Assembly: GCA_037389465.1 (NCBI GenBank)
Contig: JAZARR010000088.1
Coordinates: 3,906,001 to 3,970,000, forward strand
From: Baylisascaris procyonis
Lineage: Eukaryota; Nematoda; Chromadorea; Rhabditida; Ascarididae
Direction: 5' to 3'
Length of the DNA stretch: 64,000 nucleotides
The translations under genes were made by a program, and so were the position numbers. The notes under the pieces are model-generated. The model was not told where the DNA came from, searched no databases, and saw only the letters and a list, made by a program, of their open reading frames with translations. Below, piece after piece: positions 1 to 13,000 of the stretch; within the stretch, counting starts at the first letter, position 1; each line of letters opens with the position of its first letter.

Positions 1-933
1 CGAAGTGAGCATTGCATGGCGAGCGTCCGCTGTGTACTTTATTCTAACGTATTTCACACGTTTCACATTTTTAAGTTTAACCTCTCAGGTTTATATTTTT
101 GAATTTATTCTTATCTTATTTAATTTTATTATGTTTTCGTTTGTCGCTTTCTATTATTTCCTCTCATTTCATTTCAATTCACCGTTTACTTTATTCAGCA
201 TAGTCAGCATTTTTTTATACTATCTTTCTAACGTTTGTTTATTGTCGTCACGTTGAAACAAATAAAAAAAATTAGTGTTTTGTAAGCGAAATAATTGCTC
301 ATTTAATATGTATTTGATGTTTTTTTTTTTGCAGTTTATTATCGTTTTTGTCGCTTATGATTGTATGATAATTCAAAATTAAACAAGGTCCGGGTTTTGA
401 ACGGTGAATCTTTGATAATCATATCATTAATTTTCGGCAAAAAAAGCTTAATGTAGTTGTGAGAATTAGTGACCGGAAGTAAATGAGCCTATTGCAATCG
501 TAAAGTTCCCCATATCAACGATTATCGATAATTTTTAGTGCGTATGAAATATTTCATCCGTCGATATCACAAAATCCCCAATATTGAATTCAATACACAT
601 TCATATCGTAAAATTCTTCGATCGTTGTTGTTTGGTTTTTTTTTTCTTCATTTTACTAGTACCATTCCAGTTGAATTATTTTTAATTGTTGTGAACATAT
701 CTAGGAAAAGCTGAAGAAATACTAGAAATGATATTCAAAATTAAAAGTTCGAGATGAATTTCAGGATATTTGAATATATCACCTCGAGGTTGTTTTTTCT
801 ATGACGATTTCTAAAAAAAAAAACATTTAAATAGTTTTCTACATAATGATAGAAATTTTTCCTCTCTCTTTTTCTTCTTTCACATCGATAATTATTTCAT
901 TAAATTTACCCTCAGAAGGTTCAGTTCCTTATT
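1..933. other. 5' flank of the elongase gene, no gene recognised
   Basis: AT-rich sequence with long T and A runs. The only open stretch near the left edge (5-256, +) is hydrophobic low-complexity sequence without splice sites or a recognisable domain, so I read it as non-coding. The elongase promoter or a further upstream exon could lie here, but nothing shows it directly. Confidence 0.5.
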
Positions 934-989
934 GTGAAAGTTTTCTTTTCAGGATGTTGTGGGAAAGTTTTTCTTTCAGGACGTTTGTG
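934..989 (+). promoter_or_regulatory. duplicated splice acceptor ahead of the elongase start
   Basis: Two near-copies of a 27-base unit of the form GAAAGTTTTCTTTTCAGGA lie head to tail, giving two strong acceptors (AG at 951-952 and 978-979). They lie 123 and 96 bases upstream of the chosen start codon at 1076. Either could take a spliced leader or join an unseen upstream exon. The elongase frame stays open back through both, so a longer N terminus is possible. Confidence 0.5.
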
Positions 990-1075
990 AATTCTGGCAT
1001 TATTACAACGTCAATAAACCACATCTGCAAGGCATCTTAGCCGATACGTTAATTGCCGCACCTATATTATCGGAT

Positions 1076-4000
1076 ATGGCATCAATGAAACAATCCGAGG
1101 ATGACTATCATATTTGGCGTAGCGAAGAGGGTCAAATAATTCATGTACCTTATCATTATACGCGCATTTGGGAAATCGAAAAAATTTGGAATGCCGAATT
1201 TGTACATTGGTTCTTCAATAAGGCATGTCTTTCTAATTATTATTCTATTTTTTATTCTAATATGCACCGTAAATTGCAAGTGAAACACAATACGATTTAT
1301 GAAAGATTCGATCACATTCCATTCAAATCTCATCGATCATGATAGAGTCTAAAGCGAATGAATCATAATAACGTTATTTTATCCGAATTCCATTTTCTTC
1401 CCGTCTTTCCGGGGTATTTTTATTATTATCTCTAAATGATAGTTTCTGAATGAGTGTGTACGATTTGTGTTCAAAGCTATGTGAATTGATGAACACACCC
1501 CTATCAATGATCGTTGATGCGATCCCTTTGTTAAAGATAGTGAACGGCCGATAAAAGTAAACGCGACTTTTGTCGTCTCTAAGTTATAGCCGTCTAGTAA
1601 GTCAAATAGGATAGAAAGAAGTACCACCTATATAAGAATTGTTTCTACGACGAGAACAACTAGTGAATGCTTCACGTCAAAAACCACAAACTATGAGATC
1701 AAAACGGAAGCTAATCTTTCCTGTTGAGATTTATGACTCTATAATTGATTAATCTCTATGGCTACTATGCTCTTTTCATCCATCCACTTCATTCACCATC
1801 TTTCCTCAAAAAAAAAAAAAAACGGAACGAACCCAGAAACAATTTGAAAAAAATTCCCAAAGTTCCTGTTTCATTCATCTGAAAAAGTTAAAAATATTTT
1901 TGACGATTTTTTAAGCCATTCCCGAGAAAAGTTTTTCAAAATTTGCTAAACATGGCCACCTCAAAAATAGGTTAGAATCAACAACAATGCGAAAGAATAC
2001 GCTGAATAGTTGTGCCTAAATCGGATGGTGTTTTCTTCTTCTTTTTTTTTTCAGTAGTTACAATGTCCCCGTCGTCAACTCTAAGCTATGCCCTTATTTA
2101 TGTTGGAAGCGTTACCCAGTTTTGAGAATATAACAACGATTTGAATTTATATACATGAAGCAAAAGTGCACTAGGTTAGGCTAACCACTGCTCTTGTTGA
2201 TTCGATGAATGATCCCTCCACTCTTTACAGACGTTTCGTTTTGCGGTCACTTTCATAGAATAGCATAGGCATTTGCAGTGTTGCGAATGTACCGCTGAAT
2301 TATTACTACATGACAGACTAATCAACTGAATTTCTGGGGGTGAGGTGAGGTGCCTAAAGAGGAGGGGGAGAGGGAATATTCAGTCCGACCGTCACAAAGC
2401 AGGCTAATAGGAAACATGCGAAATTTTGAGGGAAATACATAATATGCAAATTCACGACCCTCCCCCTTTCCCCTCATCTTCCTCAAGAAATTCTGTTAGA
2501 AAATACGAATCTCTTTCTCTGGTCACATTCAAAAGAGAAGGGGACTGTAGTGTACTTTCTCCTGCCTCATAAACCATTTTTCCACACCATTGATTTCCAC
2601 TTCTCCATACGAAAAATTTCTTCTTACGAAGGTACGAGTTGCTTCGAATTATTCATGATTTTTAGTTACCACAAAATTAAATTCATTAAACAAACTTATC
2701 AGTTATCAAAAAAAAAGAACACTAAAGCTTTCCTTCATTATCAAATCTATTTTTTAAAAAAAAATTCCTCACTCGAATAAATTTCGAAAATGCAAAAAAA
2801 AAAATTCTTTGAATGCAATAAATATGCGAATTTAATATTCCACCTAGTTATCACCAATGGGATTCGCATGTTCAAAAAATTCCACCCTCTCACAATTTTT
2901 TTTTTCCTCTCGTTTTATCGAGTATTTAAAGTGCTAATTTTCATTCGTGGTTTAACGAACATAAACATAAGGTCACTAGTCCAATGTGGCTAATACTTCC
3001 GTGTTTTGTTGCACTTTTTTTTTTTTTTTTGATTTGCACATATGACAGTGAATGAACACAAAAGTTTATTTATTATTTTCATTGAAATTATTCACGAAGA
3101 AATACAATCAATGTGTCGTAATTGTGTGCAATAAGAAAGGTATATAGGTACCGAGCTGTACAGCTATCAAGTATTTCCGTTTTTTTTTTTAAATATTTAT
3201 TTCAGAAGTTTTTTTTTTTTTTTTTAAATCAACTTTTCTATTTCTATTTCAGTATTGGAGTTGTTCTATCTACGTAGCATTATTATACGCGTTGATTGTG
3301 CATATTTTACAACGATATCAACAATCGAGGAAACCATGGGAATTACGCTTACCGTTATGTATTTGGAATGCTTCATTGGCTATCTTCAGTAGTATCGCTA
3401 CTTACAGGTTAATCATTCATTATTTAACTATTAAATTATGAGCTATCGATACCGCACAAAGGTGCACATTGATTAAGACAGAAACCAAACAAACCATAAC
3501 CTGAAACCAAACACAGAAATCGTCCTTTCCCAATGGCGGTACACGGTATAACGGTAGAAATCTCCGATTATCTTGTGGGGGTTTAACGGGAGGGGGTTTC
3601 CGAGTTCAACAAATGTCCATGCAGTTAGCGTGCACCAAACAAAACTTGATGGTTATTTTTGTGATCATCTAGAGCATTGCTTCGTACCGATGTTAGAAAA
3701 AACAAAAGTTGGTTTATTACGCATCGGTGTGATTAGTTCATCGAGCACCGAGATTGCGAAAAGGCCAGCCAATTTGGCATATTGGCAATAGGGAACGATT
3801 AGATAAACTTCTTTTCGTTGCTTTTTCAGTTTTTCGTTTTTAATTTATTCAATTTTTTTTTTCGAATTTTCTAGTAATATTGGAAAATACAACTGCGCGG
3901 TTACGGTCATGCTTCTATAAACTAATTTAATAAAAAAAAAAAGCTTAAATCCTTTCTTTTTCAACGATAAAAAACGAAATAAAAATACCGATCTCGCCGA

Positions 4001-6105
4001 AAAATTCAACAATATTGCAGTGAATAATTCTACTGCAATTTTTTTTTTTTGCTATTCTTCAATTTTTTAAAGGTATACACACTATTTTTGCATCGTATAT
4101 TGATAATCGTTTTACATTATGATCATACGAAGCGATCATAATAATTTCACAAGAAGGATTATTGTATTGCTAATATCCGATGATAGATTTTATGGGATTT
4201 ACTAAGAGTACCAGACCTTTCCCTGATTCTCGTTACCTTGGCATTAACTGGCAGTACCCCTGGCATCGTTCCCCCTCCCCCTTCCCCCGATAATGTGGAA
4301 AAGCTGTGAAGATATAGACTTTTATAGGAGCTTAATTCCAGAGCATTGTTTTGCTCAGTTCTCCCCATAGAGGTGCCAGCTGCGACAGACAGTTTCTTTC
4401 ACCAAGTCTCACCATCAATTATCCAGATTCAATACAACTGCGATATATCTTTTAAAAAGCTAGAGTTTTAGAGGCTGCCAAAAGGGATTCAGATGAACTT
4501 TGATTGTATTTAGGCAAACAGCCTGCAGCGATAAGAAATTATGGTACAAAACCCTTTATAAAAGAGTGCTGAGTAACAGCACGTCAAGCTGTGACGTTTT
4601 CCTTCCCATAACTACGCGGTACTGACTGCCCAAGTTTGCCTATTCGCCAAAGAAGGTCGCTAAGCAGTCAGCTGTACGATCGGAGTTTGTTGTGACAAGG
4701 CATAACATGAGTGAAGGAATGTGGCATCAGAGGATGCGCGGCTTGTAGAGCGATGAGATCCCGTATCTTAAATGCACAAAGCTGCAGCACATCCTTCTTT
4801 TTTTTTCAGATTTGGAGAGGAATTTGTATATACAGTGGGAACTCGTCCTCTATTACATTCAGTATGCTATTCAATAAATCCGACGAGTCCGGCAGCGTTT
4901 TGGGCATGTGCATTTGCGTTATCGAAAGTTGCCGAATTGGGTGATACGTTCTTTGTGGTTATGAGGAAGAAACCACTCATTTTTCTACATTGGTATCACC
5001 ATGCGGTCGTTCTCGTGTATAGTTGGAATGCAGGTATGACAAAAACAACGAGGACAACTAGGAGGAAGAGAAGAGAAGAGAATTTTTTTGATATGGGCAG
5101 AGATAGGCGCACAGGAGAAACCTCAACATTTTTGAGGAGTGGACACAAGGGGTACGCAAACGATGGGAATGATGATCGAATATGCGGTTATCATGGCGGA
5201 AGAAGGAAGAGAAAGGTAGTAAAGTTGATGCAAAAAGATTGCTATTCTGTGCTAGATTTCTTTATAAATTGACGAATCAATGGGCAGTACAAGGGATGCC
5301 TATGCTGCCTTCATTAGATATTTAGCTTTTCAGCGTGTGAGCTGACCGCGGCCGGTCGTTGGTTTATCTTCATGAATTTCTTTGTACATTCCATCATGTA
5401 TACATACTATTCGTTCACCGCATACGGCATACGACCGCCACGTATACTATCGATGTGCATAACTGCATTACAAACGTCGCAAATGTTGGTCGGCGTTGCT
5501 ATTTCGATTACGGTACTCAACCTCAAACTAAAAGACACTGTAAGTAACGGTTTGTATCTGCTTGCGATGAATGTTGCAAAGTGTTATGCCGATTTAGTTT
5601 GTATGTCATCATAGGCTTCGCAGAAAAAGCATTAGAGGAATTTAGATAGTAGGTAAGGAACGCTAAACCATGTAGCGTCTTCCTTCGTTTTCTAGCAGCT
5701 GCCTCATTAAGTTCTATTGTTCCCACCCCCCTCCCTCCTCGCTAACGAAGATGTGTAGTTTGAGTCAACTTATGTTCCATCTTCCAATCATGCACTGTCT
5801 TTGAGTTAGTGAGATGCAAGTGATTGTGGCCTTTGAGGCATCCTGCAGTGAGATTATAATCTTATTCTTGTAACGGACGCTTCTTTCGCCAGCCGTGCCC
5901 GATGTCAATGCTTAACTGCAGCTGGCTTAAGCGCCCATAGAGTTGATATGGATTTCAGCTTTGCCAGCAGTCGATGGATAATTTGGCGCTATGTTTCGCT
6001 ATTTATGCATCGTTTGCGGTGCTCTTTATGAGGTTCTTCTATGATGCGTATATGAAGCCGAGAAAGGCACAACAGGTGAATCAGCCGACGAAGAAGACCG
6101 AATAA
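1076..6105 (+). CDS. elo: ELOVL6-like very-long-chain fatty acid elongase (ELO family)
   Basis: Exons 1076-1222, 3253-3407, 4810-5033, 5334-5539 and 5959-6105 join in phase to 292 codons, the usual ELO size. The product should be the ER-membrane condensing enzyme that adds two carbons from malonyl-CoA to a fatty acyl-CoA. Seen: the ELO histidine box HWYHH at residues 161-165, preceded by KVAELGDTFFVV and followed by VVLVYSW; a second conserved histidine in MNFFVHSIMYTYY (about 189-201); several hydrophobic segments; and a lysine-rich tail (KPRKAQQ, PTKKTE) suited to ER retention. The ELGDT block and the N-terminal layout resemble the ELOVL6/ELOVL3 branch that elongates saturated and monounsaturated chains; that assignment is from family knowledge. 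The start is the first in-frame ATG, and a second lies 9 bases on. Intron 1 has a GC donor (AAG|GCATGT); the other introns are GT-AG. The 3' end faces the next gene, 966 bp away. Confidence 0.93.
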
Positions 6106-7071
6106 GCTACCTCGTGGCTACAGATCCAATCCGCAGTCTTTTGGGTGCGTGCCGTAAGACGCGAAACTTTGATAAGTATTATCATAGGTGGTCACCAATG
6201 GTCAGTGTACCTGCTGTGGTTCGATATTCGAACACTGGGCACAGCCTCACATGCGGTTCCCAACCATGAGGGCCTCTCTTCTCCTTACTAACAGTCAGCT
6301 GCTTCCATGCAGCAAGTGATAACTTGCCCGGTTGTTGTCATTTTCTTTCTACAAAGTTGCAACGCCCTCTTCTTGTGATCCATCGAAGCGAAACTATAGC
6401 AGATGAAAATCAAAACAAACACGAACTTCTTCACTAATTCTCTACCTTCTCCCTCCAGTTTATGTATTTTCTACGGGAACAGTTGCTTGGCAAGCATGTA
6501 CTTTCTTTATGTCGGAAGCGACGACAGATAAACACGCGAATTCAGACATATGATTCGGTCCTAAATGTTCGGAATCCATTCTTTTAACGCTCGATGGTTA
6601 AGCAACTGAAATAAGGATGGGAAACCAAGAGCAAGATAGAATTTTTGGTCCGCTGATTCCATTTTATTGTTGGAGGTAACTATTACCAACACAGTGGCTG
6701 GATGCCAATGAGATAGTTAGTAGGTACGATTCGCCCTTACTCTGCAAGGATGCTTAAAAAAACGTGAATATCATAACGAATTCACATCTTTTCCATTAAT
6801 ATCAGAAACGAATTGAAATATGTGCGTGAATTATTAACGGTTCAAGCTTTGCATTTAAAAAAAAACAACAATAAAATGCAGTAAATTGTGGGCGGCAACA
6901 AGAACAACAAAAAAAAAAACAACCTTCTTGGGATGACATGATATTGTTACACATCGAAACAACAACAGATAAAACACCCTGCTCGCAGGCTTTAATATTC
7001 TCATTGATATATCACCAATAAATACAACATCACAATAGAAATCATCGGATTTACTTGAATAACGCAATAAT
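6106..7071. other. intergenic region between convergent genes
   Basis: Separates the 3' ends of the elongase (+) and the helical-repeat gene (-). AATAAA on the + strand near 6873 and its reverse complement at 6663-6668 could serve as poly(A) signals, but both lie several hundred bases from the stop codons. No coding potential seen. Confidence 0.4.
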
Positions 7072-10000
7072 CTAGAAGCAATCCAGATTCTCGTCAAGAC
7101 GAGTTGAGTGCTTTAATTGTTCGAGCAGCTGCATTAAAATGCCCTCCGCCTCATTCTTTTCATAACGATAAATTTTCTCCTTTCCAAGTGCTATTTGTGC
7201 AGCTTCGTGACATGCCTCATCGTCGTCATCCTTCTAGAAAGCTTTCGTGATTAGATTTTTCTCACTTTTCCAATACAATGATAACATCGAAGTTGCGATT
7301 CTAATGAACCATTCATGCTGCGAAGCAAATCAATCTTTTTTTTTTTCGTAGACGATTTGCCCATGTTCATCTTTTAGGCACTATGATAGTTTAATCACTC
7401 AAATAGTATACTTCGTCTTCACCTACGCTTGTCGTTGCATGGTCAAGAGAATAGCCTATAATAAAGGAGTAAGAAAAAGGAATGATGTTTGTAAATCCTG
7501 AAAATTTTCCTTCAAATCAGGCAATTGATGTGCCTGCGAATTTTTTTTGTTTTTCAAATCGGACAATGAAAACTAATGGCCCACATCAACTTTCGAAGAT
7601 TTTGTAAAATAAACAAAACTAGTGGTCAAAACAAACATTACGACTCTCCAGGATTGCTTTCGTCTCCTCAGCAATGCTGCCGCCCATCTGAATCACTTTC
7701 CCAGCGAACTGGATCGCCTTCAGACGGACGGAAGGTTCCAAGTCGCAGATCAGTCGCTTTAAAAACGTATCCCGGAGCTTGAAGCTCTCATCAAAATTCT
7801 CCAACAAAGCCTCCAATGCGGCCACTCTCAAAAATAATTTAATAGAAGTGGTAACGGCTATGCCGAATTGGTGTTATTCGTTTCGTCAGCGTTACCCAAT
7901 CAAGATGAACTAACATAAAATTAGCCTCTAACATATAAGCCACAAATTATGGAAAGCCACTCATCTATTACAGCTTATATGCTAAAATAGTCTTATAATG
8001 GGGGATGATGGTTGGATGTATTCATCACATGTGAGGGTCTATACTTCTCCGCTTCTCTTCTTCGCTAAAAATATAACTCTTCTTCACTTCCTAATGCTTC
8101 GTATATTCGTATCCCATCTCAATATTATCATGTTCTCTAATTTTAATTATTCAGTTTTTATAATTATTATTCGCCGTTTATATTTAAATTTTTTGTAGAC
8201 ATAAACAATGCATTCACATCATGAAAAAAGCATTTCGCGTTCTTTTTTTTTTGATGTTTTATATGTTTGTTGAAATTTTTATTTTATTTATTTATTTATT
8301 CGCCTTTCTTTTTATTCATTAATAACCAATATGTTTTTCTAAAGTACCAAGTCTTTATTTCCTTGGTAATTTATTTCTCATTCATTTCCGGAAGATCAAT
8401 TTAATCGCTCGGTGATATATGAAAGGAAAATCTCTAAAATACCTTTCCCTCGCTATCACTTCGTATTAGCGTTTAAACGAATATTTGCATATTTTGTCAA
8501 TAATTTTTTTTAAACGACCTCTTTTTTTTCTTTTTATTATGATTGCTTATTGTTCATTTCTTGAATTTATTTCTTTCATCCTTAAAGATTATATATAAAA
8601 GATGGAAAAATAAAAGCGAAGGAGAAATTTTTTTTGTTTTTAATTCATCATAAAAGTGTTGCACATACCATCGTAAAGTATCATTTAAATTCTCACTCTG
8701 CACACTCTATACTTTAAATTGGAATGGCCGGGGATGGATGAGGACGCTATCGGTTCTGCAAGAAGTCGACAGCGGGATAAAAATTTCGGGAGCCTCGATA
8801 GATACTTAGCTCGACGGAGTTCTCGTTTCCGTGCGACCTAATTGAGAGAGAGAGAGAGGGGGAGGGAGAGGGGGAGAGAGAGGGAAAGAGAAGTGGCAAC
8901 GGCTATGTTCAATTAATTAAAAATCGGTCTGCGATCTCCTTTGTTCGATATTTTTCACCTCTCGATTTCTCTTTCTTTCACATCACCTTTTGACTCATTC
9001 ATGATCTCAGTCCTGAACCTCGAAAATGCGACCTCCAACTATAGATTCCTAATTGAAGAATGGATAGGAAAGTGGAAAAGCGAATCTCAAATAATCAACA
9101 TACTTCCCTATTGCTAAATGGAATACTTTTGCATCATTCGATGCATTATTTTTCTCGGAAGTTGCCTCTCATTGCAATGAACATTTCCTTAACAGTGTAG
9201 TTTTGCATTCAAAACCCCATAGCTTTTAGTACCTTATATACATCCGTACGACATATTGGCCTGAATAGGGAATTATGATTTATTGGGTGTGACGAGATTA
9301 GAATCAAAAACGTTCACTTAGGTCGGTCTTCTGCAATAGTTTTAAGGAAAAGAAAATTAGTAGTGAATGCTAGACAAACTTATATCAATAAGATCTAGTC
9401 ACTAAAAGAATTTTATAGGCCATTAGTGCGATAAGCTAACCTTGAATCGGGATCACAATCCGAAAGAGCGATGAGTGTAATTTCTTCGAGTGCACATTGC
9501 GGTGCATGTCGAGCCATAAATCTAATTGCATCCACTTGAATAAAGCTATTGTTGCTGCGTAACATCCTTCGCACATAAGGAAGCACACGGCTGTCTATAA
9601 ATTAAACATCAATACTTCTCATAATTGTAGTTATAATAGTTTTCCATCGTTTTTTTTCCATTTCTTTCGTCGAGTTTAAAAAAAAAAAGTGCGACCTTTT
9701 TGGTTGTATGGTGAACAAAAGACTGAAATATGTGGAACTCATGAAAAAAAAATGCAAGCTTGGCGCAGACCTCGATCATGTGCAGTAAACTTTCAAACCT
9801 CACCGCTGCAATCTCCTCTAATGCGAGGTGAGAGTAAAAGATATATGATATATGTATATATGGTAAAAACAGCTCGAACCAAACATTTTGCGGCAATTTT
9901 TCGACGCCTCATTTCGCAGTTTTCATTTTCGAGCACAAAACCAGGAAGTTGGGAAGAACTAAAGCGGGGGCAACAAAAGGAAGAAGGGAAAGGAAGTCGA

Positions 10001-13000
10001 TTTAGAATGATAGGGATAAACGAGTACATCAAAACAGTAAGTTAAAGCAACAACCTCCTTCTCGCACTTCGGTGAGGTTGTCCGGGTAAAGCTAGTACCG
10101 TTAGTACGCTGTTAAGTTATGTGAAGTTTGCGTAGTGCAACATCCGACTTCAGTGTTCATTGCTCTCTGCTCATATCTCAATAGCCCAATGTTCTATGAT
10201 CCCCTAATAATCTAAAAGAAATTGCTAGAAACGTTTTGTTTTGCCACGTGCCATTTCTTACAGATAAACGCCCTACTGTTTATCATATGAACCAAATATC
10301 GCCCGATCGATGATAATCTAAACCAAACAAAATAAAACTTACAATCAACTACGACATATTTATTTATGTATTCCAAAATTTCAAACGCTGAATCGAGCAC
10401 AGTCCAATCCTCTATTCCAGAGTTCATCAGTCCGCATATCCTTTCAATAATATTGCCGACTTTTGTAACCGCCCGAATTGGGCTGCTATCCAGCAAGAAT
10501 TCGAGAAAGCGCGGGCTTACCTATAAGAAAACATTTTAATCAAAATCAACGAAATACATGGCTATCTACTAGAACAAAACAATCATTTCTACCGAACAGA
10601 TAACAGGAAATCAAAGCGACTCGGTGGTCATTATTTCAACCGACATAATCCATCCTCAACAATCTTCCGGATCTATCGAATCTCCGACATATGCATGATT
10701 CTTCTAGTAATTAGCACCCATTTTTCGAGCGTAATACCAAAAAAAAAAAACTATCCAGCTCAGCGCATCATATATTTTGATACATTGCTCTCAAATTTTT
10801 CATCCAGATAACTGCGGCGTATCGGCAAGGTGGATAGAGGTTATGTAAACTTGTATATCCCGGAATCCTGGAATGCTTAATAACATCATAATACTTGTTT
10901 AAGTAATGTTTATTTTGGCACAACGGTACATCCTAATCGCTCTATCCGATTGCGATGTAATATATATAAGTTAACTTATATGACACAACGCTAACGACCA
11001 ACAACTATTTGTAGAAAATAAAACAAAACTACATTAGTTCATGGTATAAAGCCATAAGATCTACTCTCAAATATACCCTCCTTATATATACATCCGCGAA
11101 CAAGGGAAAAATTAGACGCACCGATCTACCTAATAAAAACAGATATAACACTTAATGAAAACTGAAGCGCAAACCTTATAACGTTCCATCATAATATCAA
11201 ACATCTTATCAAATTCCGCGATCGTAAAAGGTCCGCATTTCGCGAGGAAAAGTTTGAAGTCAGTTGGAAAGCAGAAGCGACTATCACTCAAACGCTCGAT
11301 CCACTCCTTCTTATAAATTTCTGCTGCCTTTAAAAAATTTTAAAATTAAAACATATAACATGATTGCCATAATTTTTGGCTTGAAAATTTTTTTATTACG
11401 AAAAGTTAAGAGCCCAAGAATATGAAAAGTATACTGGATTTTCAAGCTTGAAGAAAGGGTAATTAGAGAAGATGCAAGTCAATCACTAACGAACAAATAC
11501 ATCCAAAATCTACGGGGATCGATAAATCAAACTGCTGCAAGTTTAGAAGAACGCCATAGATAATTACTCTCGCAGAAACATAAAAAATATTAGCTCAAAC
11601 TCTATGACATAAATTCTGGAACTAGCTTAACACAAGTGATCATTTATGACCTCATCTACAGCTGCAATAGTTAATGTCGAAAATGATAAGGTCAAGCTCA
11701 ATCCATTAAAAATTCAGCAGTGGTGAGGTCAAGCTCAATCTACTAAATACTCAATACTAATTAATATGTCCAAGTTTTTGATGCAATTACAGCAATTTCA
11801 GGATACAGATTCCTAGAACTGTAGAGGTCATAAAGGTCATTGGTCATTCCTAAACTGTAGAGGTCATTCCTAGAATCCTAAAGCCACAGCATAATCCTTC
11901 AAGATTAACAAAAGTTGAAATTTTTACTTCCAGCATGATATACAAAAAAAAAAAAAAAATTCCAAAGGTGACAGCAACGACACAATATGATCATCGCCTC
12001 AATAGAAGATCATACAAATACGAATGAAATACCTCTTCACTGAGATGTGCGTAGGCCACCACACAATAACCCAAATGTGCCTCTGGATCTTCAAGTATCA
12101 ATGAGGCGAATTGTCCCACATTGCTGCAACAATAAATAAACGTTTTTATAGGTGAGAGCAGTATCTTCAAATTACAAATTTCAATGGCACCACCAATCGA
12201 GCAGCCTAATCTCTCTCTTCCCCTTCTCTCAAGTATGAAAATAGATATGTTTCGCAGTGATCGCTTAGAAAGTTCATGAATTCCGCAAGCTCCTTGCCCA
12301 TAAAAACACTCTAAATATAGGGAGTTGTAAGCCTTACGAACTTCGGAACTTGCAAAGCAGTGGATGAGATGAACAGAAATGTATCGATGGCAGCAAAACT
12401 TTCATCTGGAATCGCAGTGATAACAATGCATCAAATACCTAGAAATTTGTGATTGGTGGTTTGACCCATTATAATGAAAGTAGTTCGACAAGGATGGCTA
12501 TAGCTTTTACAGTGGAGGTCCCTCACCGAGGATATTATCTTCGATCATCTAAAATAATTCCACTAACAACTTACCCCTCAACAAGAAGCTTCAAAACTGT
12601 CAGCCTAAGTTTCATGTTGTTCCATTTTCTCGCCTTAGAAATAGCTGAAAAATCGCTGGATTGAATCCTGGAAAGAAATACATTTAGTCAAAAATTTTAG
12701 AAAATTAGCAACTAGAAATGATGTCTCATCGCTTTTAAAAGAAAATTATCGATAACTTATAAAGTTATATCATCTCCTATATACGATGGTATAACTTTAC
12801 TCAAAACATATCTATGAACTTAAAATATATCGAAACACGGGTGTGCAATGATCAAACAATTTTAACCTTTATAAATCTCAAATTCCATTCATATTGCTTT
12901 CGAAAATTTCTTACTGACAATCATAGTTCGTGATCAGGTTCACCCTCAGTAACTGACAAATGTTTCTTTGCTACTGTATTTTAAGTACACAACTGTACTT

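Noticed and set aside
4618..4677. Imperfect inverted repeat GTACTGACTGC / GCAGTCAG in an elongase intron
   Set aside because: Stem of about 8 bp with no TIR, target duplication or transposase nearby; within chance expectation.
4772..5272. 166-codon frame as a stand-alone gene
   Set aside because: It is elongase exon 3 read past its donor at 5033 into the intron; the Arg-rich tail is intronic.
7576..7782. 68-codon plus-strand frame at 7.6 kb
   Set aside because: Antisense of the HEAT-repeat exon 7826-7642, which reads as coding.
11690..11880. Locally repeated words GGTCAAGCTCAAT and AGAGGTCAT in a gene B intron
   Set aside because: Too short and degenerate to call an array; CRISPR-like spacing is absent and the setting is eukaryotic.
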